Part shown: in pieces, positions 52,252 to 64,000 of the stretch
How positions within the stretch are numbered: the stretch's first letter is position 1
How the letters are laid out: every line of letters begins with the position of its first letter
From: Pseudisothecium myosuroides
Lineage: Eukaryota > Streptophyta > Bryopsida > Hypnales > Lembophyllaceae
Direction: 5' to 3'
DNA length: 64,000 nt
Assembly (NCBI GenBank): GCA_951799445.1
Contig: OX637287.1
Location: forward strand, 20,460,224-20,524,223
Notes under the pieces: generated by a model
The model's database searches: none
What the model was told of the DNA's origin: nothing
Seen by the model: the letters and a program-made list of their open reading frames with translations, nothing else
Made by a program: the position numbers and the translations under genes

Positions 52252-53162
52252 CCCCTAAAGTATCAAAGTCCCCTCGGGGGACACTTGGGATTTCGGGCAG
52301 GCCCGTGTGGCCTCAAATTTTGACCTAATTTTTTGAAACTTTTTTTGAAGATAGGGAATCACATTAGCTTTCTAAAAATATAATTTTTTTCAATTGGTAC
52401 TTGGGAGCAAAAGTTATGCCATTCTAAAGCCAAAAAGCAGTTCGGCGGGCAGAAAAAAACAAAACAGAAAAATGATTTTTTTTTTTTTTTTTTTTTAAAT
52501 TTTTCCTCAAAGATCATGTTTATGTCTACATTCAAAGCTTTGATTCATTCTATTTGGACTCAGAATGAGAAAGTTATGGACAATCTTGTTTTTCGGGCAA
52601 TCTAAGCGTCTTCTTCAAAAAACAACTTATAAAATTCATTTTTGAATGCAACTTTCAAATTTTTTCAATTTTTTTTTTGAAAAGGTTAAGTTTTTTTGCA
52701 AGAACAATCTCACCGTTGGGATTATGTTGTTTTAATTCCACCTAAGAGCTATTAACAATTTAGTGTTTTATTCAATTTTGGACCTACTTCTATTTAACAA
52801 TTTTTTTATATGTGAAAATCAAGGTTTTACATTCTGAAATTTTTTCCCCCGACTCTCAACTCAAATGTTCAACACAAAAAATTACAACTTTAAGTTGTGT
52901 AGTGCAAAAAAAATCCACAAATGGCCGTCAAAGTCATCTGAAATTGCAGGAAAATGTTCAAAAAAACTTTTTTTTCCAACTCTGAATGCTAATATCTTCC
53001 AATCAGAATGTCTTGAAATTTTTACCACATAATCTGAGACAAGTGAAGTACAAGATCCTACGGTGAAATTCTTAAAAAAAAAATTGGTTTAGGGAGTGAT
53101 CGTAGCAGAAATGGCAGTTTTCAGTGGTTCTAGAGCCAGAAAATGCCTTGATATTTTAGGGG
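52252..53162. mobile_element. TTAA-flanked TIR element, subfamily B
   Basis: It runs from TTAA-CCCCTAAAGTATCAAAG to GATATTTTAGGGG-TTAA, 911 bases. The CCCCTCGGGGGACACTTGGG hairpin near the left end and the ctcaccgttgggattatgtt block in the middle define subfamily B. Confidence 0.75.
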
Positions 53163-53473
53163 TTAACAATATTCTTATTTTGGGGGGTCAAAATAACCTG
53201 ATTATTGCTATATTTTGAGACCAATAGCCAATTTTTTATCTAGGTGCCACCTACTTATGATATAAATATCACCAAGTATCAGCCAATGAAGTATCACATG
53301 GACATTGAAGAAAAAACTGGTTACTTCTCTAAAATGAAAAACAACCAAACACTGTAACTTAGATTGACACCCATCAACCGAGATGTTCACATCCATTCAG
53401 GCACCATGTATGAAGAAAAATGTTGTTTTTCAGTTCAATTCAATTTTTCTATATTTTGGTGTTGGTTTTTTAA
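53163..53473. other. Spacer between two TTAA elements
   Basis: About 310 bases of AT-rich DNA with no feature that I can support. Confidence 0.3.
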
Positions 53474-54386
53474 CCCCTAAAGGATCTTTGTCCCTTTGGG
53501 GGACAAATGCGTTTTCGGGCATATACCTACGGGCTGGAATTTTGTCGTGATTTTTCAAAAAAAAATTTGGAGATAGAAAAATTAATAAGCTTTGTGGGAA
53601 TATAATTTTTTTTACAATCGGTACCCGGGAACAAAAGTTATGATCAAATAAGCTCAAAACAAGGGACGGGGGCAACCGGGCAACAAAAATTAATTCACAA
53701 AAATTGTTTTTTTTTTCTTGCAGATTTTATTTTTGTTTATCTGGAAAGCTTTGAATCATTTCATTTGGATTTGTTATGAGAAAGTTATGGACATTCTTGT
53801 TTTTCGGGCAGTTAGAGCATCTTCTTGAAAAACAACAACTTGTAGGATGCATTTTTGAATGCAATTTTTTCAATTTTTCAATTCTTCAATTTTTTTTGTA
53901 TGGTTTAGTTTACTTGCTAGAAAATCTCACCACTAGGACTAGTGCATTTTAATTCCATCTAAACTATATTAATATTTTAGATTTTCCTTCTATTGCGTAC
54001 CTACTTCTACTTAACAATTTTTTTAAGAATGATAATGAATTTTTTTTGAACTTTTTTCCCCCAGATTCTCAACTCAATTCTCCACTATAAAGATTTAAAG
54101 CTCAAGACTCTGTAGTGCAAAAAATTTAAGTTAAAAATGTTCAAAGTCAAAAAATCTAGTCCCGCAATGTGCTGAAAAACTTGTTTTTTTCACTTTAAAT
54201 GCAGATATCTTGCAATTTGTGCAGTCAAAAATTCTAAATTTTTTTCCACACTCTCATACTAGTTAGGTGTAAGATCCTACAGTTAGATGTGAAAAAAACA
54301 CAATTTTCAATGTTTTTTACTCTTTGCTATAGAAATGGCAATTTTCAGTGTTTTTTGGCAGAAAAAAGGCCTTAGTCCTTTAGGGA
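53474..54386. mobile_element. TTAA-flanked TIR element, subfamily B
   Basis: It runs from TTAA-CCCCTAAAGGATCTTTGTC to AGTCCTTTAGGGA-TTAA, 913 bases. The near-left hairpin reads CCCTTTGGGGG here. The interior has ggaaagctttgaatcatttc and gagaaagttatggacattct. Confidence 0.75.
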
Positions 54387-54683
54387 TTAATCCCTACCAA
54401 CATGAGGGTGTTTCAAAAGAGGGAAAAGTCCAAAACTGCCAATTTTTGATGCATTGTTTGAAATCAAAAATTAAATTTATTTTGAATTCGAATTGTACAA
54501 AAGTGTATCAAACAAGTAGGCAATGTGTGGAAAAAGAAATTCAGCCCATTTGACCACATGGATTGAAAGATTATAACGTTTGAAGGGGGGGAAAACTATT
54601 TTTCATTCTTGCAAAATACAATCAACAAACTTCGAACCCTCTTGGAATAAAAATTTTGCACTACACAAAAATGAGGATTTTAA

Positions 54684-55606
54684 CCCCTGATGGACCAAAG
54701 TTCCCTCGAGGGACACTTGGGAGATTAGGCAGGCTCGTGCGACTTGAAATTTTGAACTGATTTTTTGAATTCTTTTTGAAGATAGGAAATCACATTATCT
54801 TTCTAAATTTATTTTTTCAATCGGTGCCCGGGAGCAAAAGTTATGCCACTTGAAGTCGAAAAAATAGTTTGCCAAGCAGAAAAAAAAAAATTTAAAAATT
54901 GAATTAATTAATTAATTAATTAATTTTCCTCAAAGATCATGTTTTTGTCTACATTTGAAATATTAACATTTGATTCATTCTATTTGGACTCAAAATGAGA
55001 AAATTATGGACAATCCTATTTTTTGGGCAATTTAAGCATCTTCTTCAAAAAACAACTCATAGAATTCATTTTTGAATGCAATTTTCAATTTTTTTCAATT
55101 TTTCTTTTTCTACAAGGTTCAGTTTGTTTGCAAGAAAAATCCCACCGTTGCGATTATGGTGTTTTAATTCCAACTAAGAGCTATTAACAATTTAGTGTTT
55201 TGTTCAATTTTGGACCTACTTCTACTTAACAATTTTTTTATATGTGAAAATCAAGTTTTGACATTCTGAAATTTTTTATTTCAACTCTCAACTCAAATGT
55301 TCAACATAAAAAAATTTGACATTATGGTGTGTAGTGCAAAAAAAATCCACAAATGGCCATCAAAGTCATCTGAAATTGCAGGCCACAGTTAAAAAAAAAC
55401 TTCTTTTTCCAACTTCAAATGCTATATCTTCCAATCCGTACGGTCAAACTTCATGAAATTTTTACCACATGATCTGAGACAAGTGAAGTACAAGATTATA
55501 TGGTTAGATTCTAAAATTAAAAAAAAATTGGTTTGGGGATTGATTGCAGCAAAAATGGCAGTTTTAAATGGTTTTGGAGCCAAAAAATGCTTTGGTCCTT
55601 TAGGGG
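54684..55606. mobile_element. TTAA-flanked TIR element, subfamily B
   Basis: It runs from TTAA-CCCCTGATGGACCAAAG to TTGGTCCTTTAGGGG-TCAA, 923 bases. The near-left hairpin is CCCTCGAGGG. An (ATTA)n run at 54902-54925 is a local expansion. The right flank TCAA differs from the left TTAA by one base. Confidence 0.7.
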
Positions 55607-55639
55607 TCAACCATTCATAGGTACATAATGCTAGGTTTA

Positions 55640-56273
55640 CTTATGAAAAATTTCAGAAGAAAATATGGAGTCTAGTTTACTGTAAATCACCTTGCAATGC
55701 AAAGAGGTAAAGTGAATTGGCAATACACTATTCATTTTTTTGATGATTTCTTATGCAATGAGAACATTTTTTATTTGAAATCCAGATAGTGAAAAGTTGG
55801 AGACAAACATTTGGAATATGTGGGAAAATTTTTCAAGAACTTTGACTTCACAAATTGCAAGATAATAGGGCTTGAAGTTAGAGGAAAATTTATCTAGAAG
55901 TTTTATCTTGAAACTGCTCCAACATAGCTAATAAAGTTTAACTCTTTTTAGAATGTGATTTGAGAATTAAATTTTTTTTGGACAATTGTATGCCATATAT
56001 TATTGGTTACATACATATCAAACTTCAAATGTTGATGAGTGTATTTGCAAACGATGCCCAAAGGATGCCCAAATTGCCTAGGCTACCAAAAAAATTAAGG
56101 GCAATATAAATTTTGATTCTAGCACTTGGTTGGAAAAAAAATTATATTCCCACTAAGGAGTTAGTTGTTTACACCTTGCATCAAAATTTTGTGTGCATTT
56201 GACCAAAATTGACCTCATAGGAACCTACCCAAATTTTCAATTTTCCATGTAACAAATAATTGGCCTTTAGAGT
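55640..56273. mobile_element. TTAA element, subfamily D, right part
   Basis: The last 300 bases match the right half of the copy at 46901-47723 (gggcaatataaattttgatt, aaattatattcccactaagg, accttgcatcaaaattttg). It ends GGCCTTTAGAG next to TTAA. The left part is uncertain: it may begin beyond the neighbouring subfamily B copy, near 54391, which would make that copy a nested insertion. Confidence 0.45.
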
Positions 56274-57649
56274 TTAATATTTTTAACATGTGTAGTTCCA
56301 AAATCTCACTTCCAAATATTCATTCATTTAAAGAGTGCAAGTATGTTTCAAAATAAAACACTCTGTCCAATCCATTCTTACAAAAAGAATCCACCACATG
56401 TGCAATCCTCCGTCCCCTTGAAGGAACTCAATCTACAAGAAAAAGGGGTGCTAAGTGATTTTTTAAATATAGTCTTAGACATAAGATTATAAGTAATGAA
56501 CTTTTAGAAAAAATTAGTAAAATTTTATTGAAAACAAATGTATTTCTAGCAAATTTTTACTGAAAATCTCCTTAAAGGTCATTACTTAAAATCTTATGTT
56601 TAGGATTATATTTAAAAATTCACTTAAAACACCCTTTTCTCTTGTAGTGATCACTATTCATTTACAATCAACCCAAATTGATGAGGCTAAGGTAGTTCAA
56701 TCCATTTTCGCTAGCTACCTAATTCCATCATCCTACTTTTGAAGTTAAAATGAAACCTAACCAAGTTACTATTTTTAGTACTTTATTGATTTTTGAAAGA
56801 TTTCTTATGAAGTCAAGTTTTAGCATCAAAAATATGATTTTGAAAATGAATGATTATGATTTTTGTTTTCAAGATTTAGTGCAAGGAAGTCCATTGCAAA
56901 TCTTGATTTTCTAGTGTTGAGGGCTCTTGGAAATGAGCCTCAAATACACTAGATCTTGGAGGAAAGATTACATCAGAAATTCAGTTAAAAAAATTTGTAA
57001 AGTAGATTTTGAGAAACCATAAATTGATTGGGGTTATGCACGTTATGCCATTTAACCTCATACTTGATTGGTGACCAATTTTTTAGATTTGACATGTGAA
57101 AAGAGGATTGAAAGACTTCACATCACTTTCACAGTTTTAACACCTTCATGATCAAACATTATAATCTTTCAAACCATAAGTGATACTATTGTATTTTCTT
57201 TTTTCCATGTGACCTTTAACATGTCTAGATTGAATTTGTTGATAAAACTTATCAAAATGTTAGCTTTTCGTTCAATTTAGATTTAAAGAGCTCAAAGAAG
57301 CTCAAAAAAGGCCTTACTTGGGCAATTAGGGGTTAATGAGAAAAAGGAACAAAAATTGTACAATATAAAGTACTATTGAAGTATTACAATTTATTATCAC
57401 ATGAAAGTCATTTTGATGTTTTCATGATCAAGTCATTTTGTACAAATCAGTGTAAATAAAATTTGAGCAAATCATATTAAAATTCACATGTGAAAAATAG
57501 AAAATGTGAAATGCTTTTGATATAAATTTGAAATATATACCAAAGTAATCTTCAAACAGGTGACACGGACCGACCCCTTTCCCTCTCCAGAAATACAAAT
57601 TGGAAGGATAGGACTATCCCTTCATGTGTCCCGGGTGCTTGGAGGGTCC
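56274..57649. other. AT-rich spacer
   Basis: No gene seen. Around 56450-56640 an imperfect inverted pair (gacataagattataagtaat against attacttaaaatcttatgtt, with aaaggggtgctaagtgat against cacttaaaacaccctttt) could be a small foldback MITE. Confidence 0.35.
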
Positions 57650-57868
57650 GGGTGAACGGCCCCCCTTGCTCCCCTAGTCATTCCGACGGTGCATGTAAAA
57701 AAAAGCCCCCTATTTTTATGCTTCATTAATTTACCTTGTACACCTCTCCCAGCTAATTTGGGGCCTTTGATTGCAAGTATGAATACAAAATTTGCAAATT
57801 TTATCATGCGTGGAAAATAAAAAAATTCAGTATTTTATCAAAGGACCGAGCGAGGGGTCAATTCACCC
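57650..57868. mobile_element. GGGTGAAC-family MITE
   Basis: GGGTGAACGGCCCCCCTTGC at the left faces GAGGGGTCAATTCACCC at the right. The interior (agctaatttggggcctttga, then a ttgcaaattttatca-like phrase) is shared with the copy at 63326-63553. Confidence 0.6.
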
Positions 57869-57894
57869 CAGCCGCTTCAAGGGAGTGACTTGGA

Positions 57895-58215
57895 TTCGGA
57901 GCCCTCTGCGTGTGAACTAGGAGGCATGACATTAAATCTGTCTTACAAAGTGGGACGAGTGGGGTAAATTTCGTATTTTTTGGGGTAAAAGTAACAAAAA
58001 AGCCCCCTATTTTGTGCCTTGTCTAGGATATGTTGTAGACCTCTCCAAGCTAATTTGGGGTCTCTAATTACAAATATGAATTCAAAACTTGAAAAAATAA
58101 ATTTGTGGCAAATAAAAACTTCTTGCGTCTCCTTCCCCCCTGGTTAATTCCAACCGGTTGGTCCCACTTTGTGGCACGGGTTTAACGTCCTCCAACTAGG
58201 AGCTCCTCGAACTCT
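57895..58215. mobile_element. MITE related to the GGGTGAAC family
   Basis: GAACTAGGAGGCATGACATT...ACAAAGTGGGAC at the left is mirrored by GTCCCACTTTGTGG...TCCAACTAGGAGC at the right (about 45 bases each). The core again has agctaatttggggtctctaa, so it shares an interior with its neighbour but has different ends. Confidence 0.55.
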
Positions 58216-58237
58216 TCACTGGGATTAAACGACTATA

Positions 58238-58779
58238 CAATGGCCTACCAAAAAGATAAGTGATGGCAATTTAGACAATCAATTTTCTTTGCATAATGTA
58301 CAACGGAGTTGACATTGTTTGTTTTACATTATCAACATTGATATCTTATGCAATCCCAATCAACCATACCAAATGTCAATTTCAAAAAATTTGAACTCCA
58401 TTTTTGGTGAATTTTTTAATTTAATTTTCATGGTTTTACATGAAAATTCATTTAAAAACATTGGTGATGAATTTTTTTAATTCAATTGCAGAGATATGTA
58501 TGAAACCTTCATACGCACATCTTTCCTTCAACAAGCTTCTCCAAAAAAAATTTACAATTCCCTCCAAAGAGATTTTCATTTTGGCGTGATTTTGCCCTTA
58601 GTTTGAAAATGAATATCTCTTTATTGTAATTAGATTTTTGCATTATTCCTTCTTGTTATAACTAATTTTGTGCATTTGAGCCTAATGGTACAATTTCTTT
58701 GCAAAAATCTAATTTCAATAAAGAGATATTTCTTTTCAAAACTGAGGGCAAAATCATGTATCTTTTTGGTAGGCCACTG
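58238..58779. mobile_element. TA-flanked foldback element, Tc1/mariner-like ends
   Basis: TA then CAATGGCCTACCAAAAAGAT at the left and ATCTTTTTGGTAGGCCACTG then TA at the right. The terminus is very like Tc1-family ends (CAGTG...CCAAAAAGAT). The arms pair through much of the 542 bases (tgaatatctctttattgtaa against ttcaataaagagatatttct). Frames at 58630-59016 overlap it. Confidence 0.75.
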
Positions 58780-59236
58780 TACTGTACTCCAATCCATGCG
58801 TGAGTTGCAAGGCATTGTCCAGCTCCGATGCTCCAAGGAATGCAAGCATTGATAGGACCTAAACCTTCGAGTAAGGTTGGCTTTACATGAGCAGTATAAA
58901 GATAGGCGACAAGAGCATTTCTTTACTGTAATTGGTTGCGCATGGCCGTGGGATTTCACATTAGAGGGGTAGGAAAGAAGTACATGGATGAAGAAGTTGC
59001 TAATGTGGCTTGCCATTGGCTACAAAATTCTTTTGGAGGTTTTCAGTTAGAAGGGGCTCTCGAAGGGGCTGCAGCATAGTACTTCTTTGAACGTTGGAGC
59101 TTTGAAGCGCTTCCTGCCACTTGTGTTTTCTTACTCATGCGTTTACATGGAATGCTTTTCACTGTTGAGAGGCCGGAAGAGTGGTGGCCTTTCCGACTTC
59201 TTGCCTCTTTGTGATGTGAAGCGCACCTAAGTTTAA
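58780..59236. other. Spacer
   Basis: About 450 bases of mixed composition between two elements. No feature that I can support. Confidence 0.3.
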
Positions 59237-59991
59237 CCCCTAAAGGACTAGATTGCGATTTTTGGCTGTATAGCGATTTTGGACAGGTTGGTGTTAATGC
59301 AAATCAACATATTTTGGTCCAAAATTTCAATAGGAGGTGGGGACAAGGAATATCTTTCATTTGAACAAAATTTCATAGCATTTGAATAAAGGAGTCAAAA
59401 GTTATGGAGTGATAAGTTTTTTTTTGTAAAAAGGCAGAGTGGGTAAGCAGGTGTACACTGGAGTTGAAATTTCGGAATTCAGCCCATTAGCGCATGGGCA
59501 CGTGACAGGGAAGGTCAGAGTAACAAGAGTGGTTGGGTTCCAGCACAAGAGTTTGGTAAGCTGGTGTGAATTCTCCATGTAAGGTTTTTTTTCTAAATGT
59601 TGTCATGGCATAGCATTTTTTCAAAAATGTTGTGCAATTTGGAACGATTTGAAATTTTCAGATCATGTTCCCAACTTCTACACACAAATGAATTTGAAGA
59701 AGCACCAGCATTGGGGTCATTTTTTCTTACCCATATGGCCATGTGAGCTGTAGCTGCCCTGGTTATTGCAGGGAAAAAAAATTATAAAATGAACTCAAAC
59801 ACTCATATCTTGTAATCTAGACGGTGGATTGTTCTGAAATTTTTACCACGTCTTCACAAACAAGCATACTACAAGATCCTACAGTTACATTTGTTCAGAA
59901 AAGGTTTTTTTTTTCTGAAATTTGGTACTTGTATTCAAAATGGTAGTATTTCAACGTTTTTGATGACTACATAGTCAAAGAACTTAAGGGG
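59237..59991. mobile_element. TTAA-flanked TIR element, subfamily A, short
   Basis: It runs from TTAA-CCCCTAAAGGACTAGATTG to GAACTTAAGGGG-TTAA, 755 bases. It shares the right-side blocks of subfamily A (actacaagatcctacagtta and a tttggtacttgtatt phrase) but lacks about 170 bases of the middle and carries a different stretch around 59440-59570. Confidence 0.65.
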
Positions 59992-61394
59992 TTAACAAAC
60001 CCTAAACCATGGCCCCACTTGAAAGTTGAGATTGTCATATGGCTCTAATGATTGGAGGGCTCAAAAGAGACTTGACTCTTGTTGGGCATTATAGTCAGAT
60101 TCACCATAAATGAAGTCATTGTTTGCATTTAAAAAAAAGTGCCGCATGTCATCTTGTGATTGGTGTGAGGTGACATGAACTCTTGAGAATCTGATGTGGA
60201 AACTCAATTCCAACACATATGAGACCCTCACATATGGTAACTTAGTCATGTGAGAAGGTTGTGCTGAGGATGCTTTTCTTTATCAAGGCCTGCTACATGG
60301 CATGGATTGCGTGATGCTTGCCCCTAATAAAACAATAAATACACTGTTATTTATTTGTGTAAAATAAAGAAATAAAAAACTCCAATCAATACACTGAGCA
60401 AAGGGTACTGTAACTAAGATTTGCACATCCTTACCAAATAATTATTCCAAAAGTCATAGAAAAAAATAAGATTAAGCAGGTGCAAAAAGCGGAAACTGAA
60501 TATTTTGCAAGATTTGATTTTCTTATTAAAAAACCATTCTTGCCTGGTGTACCAAAATCGTTTTTGGTCCCAACCATCTATTTTTGGAACAGTTTTCCCC
60601 TGCAGTACAGTACAGTACAGTACAGGTCCTGTAACTAAGTTAAGCAAAGAACTGAAAAGACGGACTCCCCCGCTCCTCCGCTCTCCCAATGAAGGCAGTT
60701 TAGTTCTAACTTATTCAGTTCTGTTCAATAACCTAACCTAACCTAACCTAACTTCTCAGTTCTGCCCCAGGCACATTCTGTACCCTAACTGATTACGTCC
60801 TTTATCCCTCCCTCCTGCACTAAGTTACTACTGTAGCCTCTGTCCGTCCGTAGTGCACTTGGGGTGGGGGTCAGAAACTCAGAATTCATTTTTTTAATTA
60901 ATTTTCTTCCGATGATAAAATAAGTTAAGTTAACTTACTCCCTGCAGCACCCATTTGGGACAGGTGAGCTGCCTGCTCCCGCCCTGATTGACACTTTGAC
61001 AGCCACTTTGTCATCATCCACAAGGGAGGACTCCTGAACAGGGCTTTTTTTTTCGCACTGTAGATGAACAGTGGAACCCCTGCGTGCCCTCTGTTTGCTG
61101 GTGAATATTTGGAGGGAGCCAGGCACAGTGGCGGAAATCTGTCAGAGGGAATTGGAATCTGGCGAAATTTCGCCATAAACAAAAGCCCTGCTCCTGAAGT
61201 CCTCAAGCTCGCCCAAGTAAGGTACATGGACTGGAGGGTCTGAGGGAGGGAGGAGGTCTGCAAACAATGCCGGACATGGAATAACATTAGTAGGGGTCAC
61301 AGTCAGTGAATGAACCGCTTGGAAATCAGAAACTGAGAAAAAGAGACTAAGGTAGGTATGCTACTGTGCCTAATTACTACTATTAGGCTATTAG
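59992..61394. other. Spacer with short tandem repeats
   Basis: There is a (CAGTA)n run at 60603-60625 and an (AACCT)n run at 60730-60752. The minus-strand frames at 60414-61287 (up to 120 residues) show no domain, so no gene is called. Composition rises around 60600-61280. Confidence 0.35.
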
Positions 61395-62303
61395 CCCCTA
61401 AAGGACCGTCTGTCCCCTCGGGGGTCAATTTGGGTCCGGGTAGGTTCCTATTGTCTCAATTTGTAGTAAAAAAATTTGGGATTTTTTGAGGTTGTGTAGT
61501 TTTGCAAGAGCTTCGTGGATATATAAGTTGTATTTAAATCGGTGCTCGGGAGCAAAAATTATGGCCAAAAACGGAGATTGGCAGCAAAAAAAAATCACAA
61601 AAAGTCAAAATAATTTTTTTTTTAAATTCCTAAAATATAATATTTTTGTCTACATGTGAAGCTTAGATTCATTCAATTTGGACTTGTGATGAAAAAGTTA
61701 TGGACAATCTTAGTTTTTCGGGCAATCTAAGCATCTTCTGAAAAAACAACCCTATAGGATTCATTTTTGAATGCAATTTTTAGAATTTTCCAAAAAAAAT
61801 TGTTGGACATGGTTAGATTTGCTTGCTAGAACAATCTCACCGTTGGAATCATTGTGTTTCAACTCCATCTTAGAGTTATTAATGGTTTTGTCTTTCCTTC
61901 ATTCTTGAACCTACTTCTGCTTCACAATTTTTTAATGAGTGAAAATTAAGTTTTTTTTCTTGAATTTTTTTTCCTATATTCTCAACTCAAATATGCAACA
62001 TAAAAAGTTTAAAAAAAATCAAAATCAATAGAACAAAAAATTTAAGTTAAAAGATTCAAAACCAAAAAATCTAGTCATAGAAGGTGTAAGAAAACTTTCT
62101 CTCTTCACTTTGAATGCAAATATTTTGCAATCCATGAGGTCAAAGTTTCTGAAATTTCTTCCATACGTACTTATACTAGTCTAGTATATGATCCTACGGT
62201 TAGATATGCAAAAAAAAACAATTTTTAAATTTTTTTGCTCTTCGCAATAGAAATGGTAGTTTCAAGTGTTATTTGATGGAAAAAAGCCTTGGTCTTTTAG
62301 GGG
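61395..62303. mobile_element. TIR element of the TTAA family flanked by TTAG, subfamily B
   Basis: It runs from TTAG-CCCCTAAAGGACCGTC to GGTCTTTTAGGGG-TTAG, 909 bases. The hairpin CCCCTCGGGGG and the subfamily B middle block (ctcaccgttggaatcattgt) are present. Both flanks read TTAG instead of TTAA, which indicates that the four bases belong to the target site and not to the element. Confidence 0.75.
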
Positions 62304-63325
62304 TTAGACTGTTCAAATTCTTATATATTCTTATTGGCAAGGGAAAGGAGGTTCCAGCGCACCAAAGAACGCGACATTTGGATACTGTATGCAAAAGTTA
62401 TGAACGAACAAAATTTGGTTCTAAAAGCATTTCTTTTACAGAGGTACATAACTGATTTTGAGATGTACACATGGCGCATTTGGGATGCCTACCTTATATC
62501 CTCCTCCCCATCAGTGGAACCCTAAGGTAGTTTGCTCTTAAAGCGACCATTTAAAGGCTGGTCCCCCTTTTTTAAAGGTTTCCATGCATAGAAATATGTT
62601 TAGTTCATTTTTCAGAGAAAGAAAAATAGATTTGAAACTTAACACAAGTTGTTTCATATTTTTCCAAGCATTTTTGAATTAGTTGTGATTTTTTAAAGAT
62701 TCGGGGCACAGACACCTATTTATGACTATAGTTCTCTCTAAATCTGCCCACCAACAAGTTATAAGAAATTATGAGGAAACCAGGACAAATGATTGGCTCC
62801 TTTAGTAATTATAGATTTTCCCAATTCATTCACCAACTAATGAGGTCGATTTAAGAACCTCTTCATGTCCATTCTATACTTATCAAAGTTTGTGCCCTTT
62901 TCCTTGTGGAGAGCTTTCCAATGGTACTAAGAACACGACGGGGGGGGGGCATACAATGCAGGAGATCTCACTGTAACAAACAAACAAATTGATTTAAGGT
63001 ATAGACTAGTGTATTCTTTGTTGTTGCTACAATCAAAATAAAATAAAAAATAATTTTCTAATTTTTTTAGCTAAAAATAATCCAGAAATTCATAACTTTT
63101 CCAAAGTGAGTTCAAACACCAAAAAACAAAGCCCATACACATTACAGAAAATTTGAACCCTCTAGAGGACTGTTTGGATTTCGGCAGATGTGCAATTACA
63201 GGGGGGGGGAAAAGTATGTGTTAGCCTTGAGAATCCTTACGGCTGATGCTATACTAGTTACCAAGTAAGGAGATTATTTGTGCAAGCTTTGAGGTGATGT
63301 TGTGATGATGTTCAATTTGGGGTTG
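62304..63325. other. AT-rich spacer
   Basis: No gene. The part at 62890-63150 belongs to the dispersed repeat described at 44800-45260 (gagctttccaatggtacta, ccaaaaaacaaagcccatac). Confidence 0.3.
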
Positions 63326-63553
63326 GGGTGAACTGGCCCCCTCACTTGGCCTCCCAAATCATTCTAGGGGTGTATGTGGGAAAAAAAAACTAAACTATTT
63401 TGAGCCATATTAAATCTATGTTCTTCATGCGTCCTAGCTAATTTGGGGCCTCTGATTGCAAATATGAATTCAGAACTTGCAAATTTTATCAAGTGCAGCA
63501 AATAAAAAAATTAGGGTTTTCCCTCAAGGCCGAGCGAGGGGGTCAGTTCACCC
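63326..63553. mobile_element. GGGTGAAC-family MITE
   Basis: GGGTGAACTGGCCCCCTCAC at the left faces GAGGGGGTCAGTTCACCC at the right, 228 bases. The interior has agctaatttggggcctctga and aaatatgaattcagaacttg, as in the copy at 57650-57868. Confidence 0.65.
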
Positions 63554-64000
63554 TGGCCCAATTTGGGGGGTCAGAGGTGCTGTTTTCTGAATTTAGTGCA
63601 TGCATGTAGAATCTGATATCAATATCTAGCTTGTTTTGGGGTTTAGCCAGTCCTCAAAATTGAACTCAGATAGCAAGGGAGGGAGCAGTTAATTCCATGG
63701 GCCTGTTGCACTTGTGCCTTGAATTGTGGTGGGCAGGGCATTTGAATTTCCCCTGTTCCATGTGAAACCTCCAAACTGACAAGTGCAGGTTCGTTACATC
63801 TTGGTGTAGTTTTTATCTCGCTAAGGTAGGGGGCTGTAAAAGTGACCTGTCTCTAAAAGTGATCTGGCAGATTTTGCCTCTAACATGTATCAGAAGTGTA
63901 CATTTCAGGAGGGGGTCGCTTTTAGAAACCACTGTGTTTTCAACTTCAAAAATTCATAACTAATTCCATGAATGTCCAAAAAATATGAAACGACTTGGGT
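63554..64000. other. Window end, no gene seen
   Basis: Mixed composition. A gggtcgcttttagaaac / gtaaaagtgacctgtctctaaaagtgatctg pair near 63836-63935 could be the start of another inverted-repeat element cut by the window edge. Confidence 0.25.

Noticed and set aside
60730..60752. (AACCT)n as a telomere or interstitial telomere track
   Set aside because: Only about four and a half units, the motif is not the common plant TTTAGGG repeat, and no other telomeric feature is near.

Overview
The window looks like nuclear DNA of a land plant. It is AT-rich, gene-poor and full of small DNA transposons. Two intact spliced genes have typical plant sequence: a family 3 aldehyde dehydrogenase (minus strand, nine exons, 21272-24786) and a TTC4/Cns1-type Hsp90 co-chaperone (plus strand, eight exons, 36404-39463). 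Introns are short (101-521 bases). I cannot name the species. A non-seed plant would fit, but that is inference.

Layout. 1-4.6 kb: elements with TTAA-flanked inverted ends, one carrying two later nested insertions. 4.6-12.6 kb: decayed coding sequence, with a hAT/DUF4371-like transposase remnant, a charged coiled-coil-like frame and a remnant resembling a beta-class DNA amino-methyltransferase. 13.4-20.8 kb: small inverted-repeat elements (foldback, CATTAGAG family, PIF/Harbinger-like, Stowaway-like). 21.3-25.3 kb: the ALDH3 gene, whose first exon and upstream DNA form a GC- and CpG-rich island. 27.5-28.8 kb: a TTA-flanked element containing an array of hairpins. 29-35.4 kb: foldback elements and degenerate tandem repeats. 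36.4-39.5 kb: the TTC4/Cns1 gene, whose fourth intron has every hallmark of a U12-type AT-AC intron. 41.7-43.1 kb: a near-perfect palindrome. 46-62 kb: a dense run of TTAA elements with further MITEs and a short retroposon.

The two genes are unrelated in function: aldehyde detoxification and Hsp90-dependent folding. Most of the remaining sequence is explained by a few non-autonomous element types: at least 13 TTAA-flanked copies with CCCCTAAAGG ends (piggyBac-like by their termini), TA-flanked palindromic elements (Tc1/mariner-like), TTA-flanked elements (PIF/Harbinger-like), and the CATTAGAG family. I saw no tRNA, rRNA or CRISPR. Exon coordinates were derived by hand from splice signals, frame continuity and recalled family sequence. 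No alignment was run.
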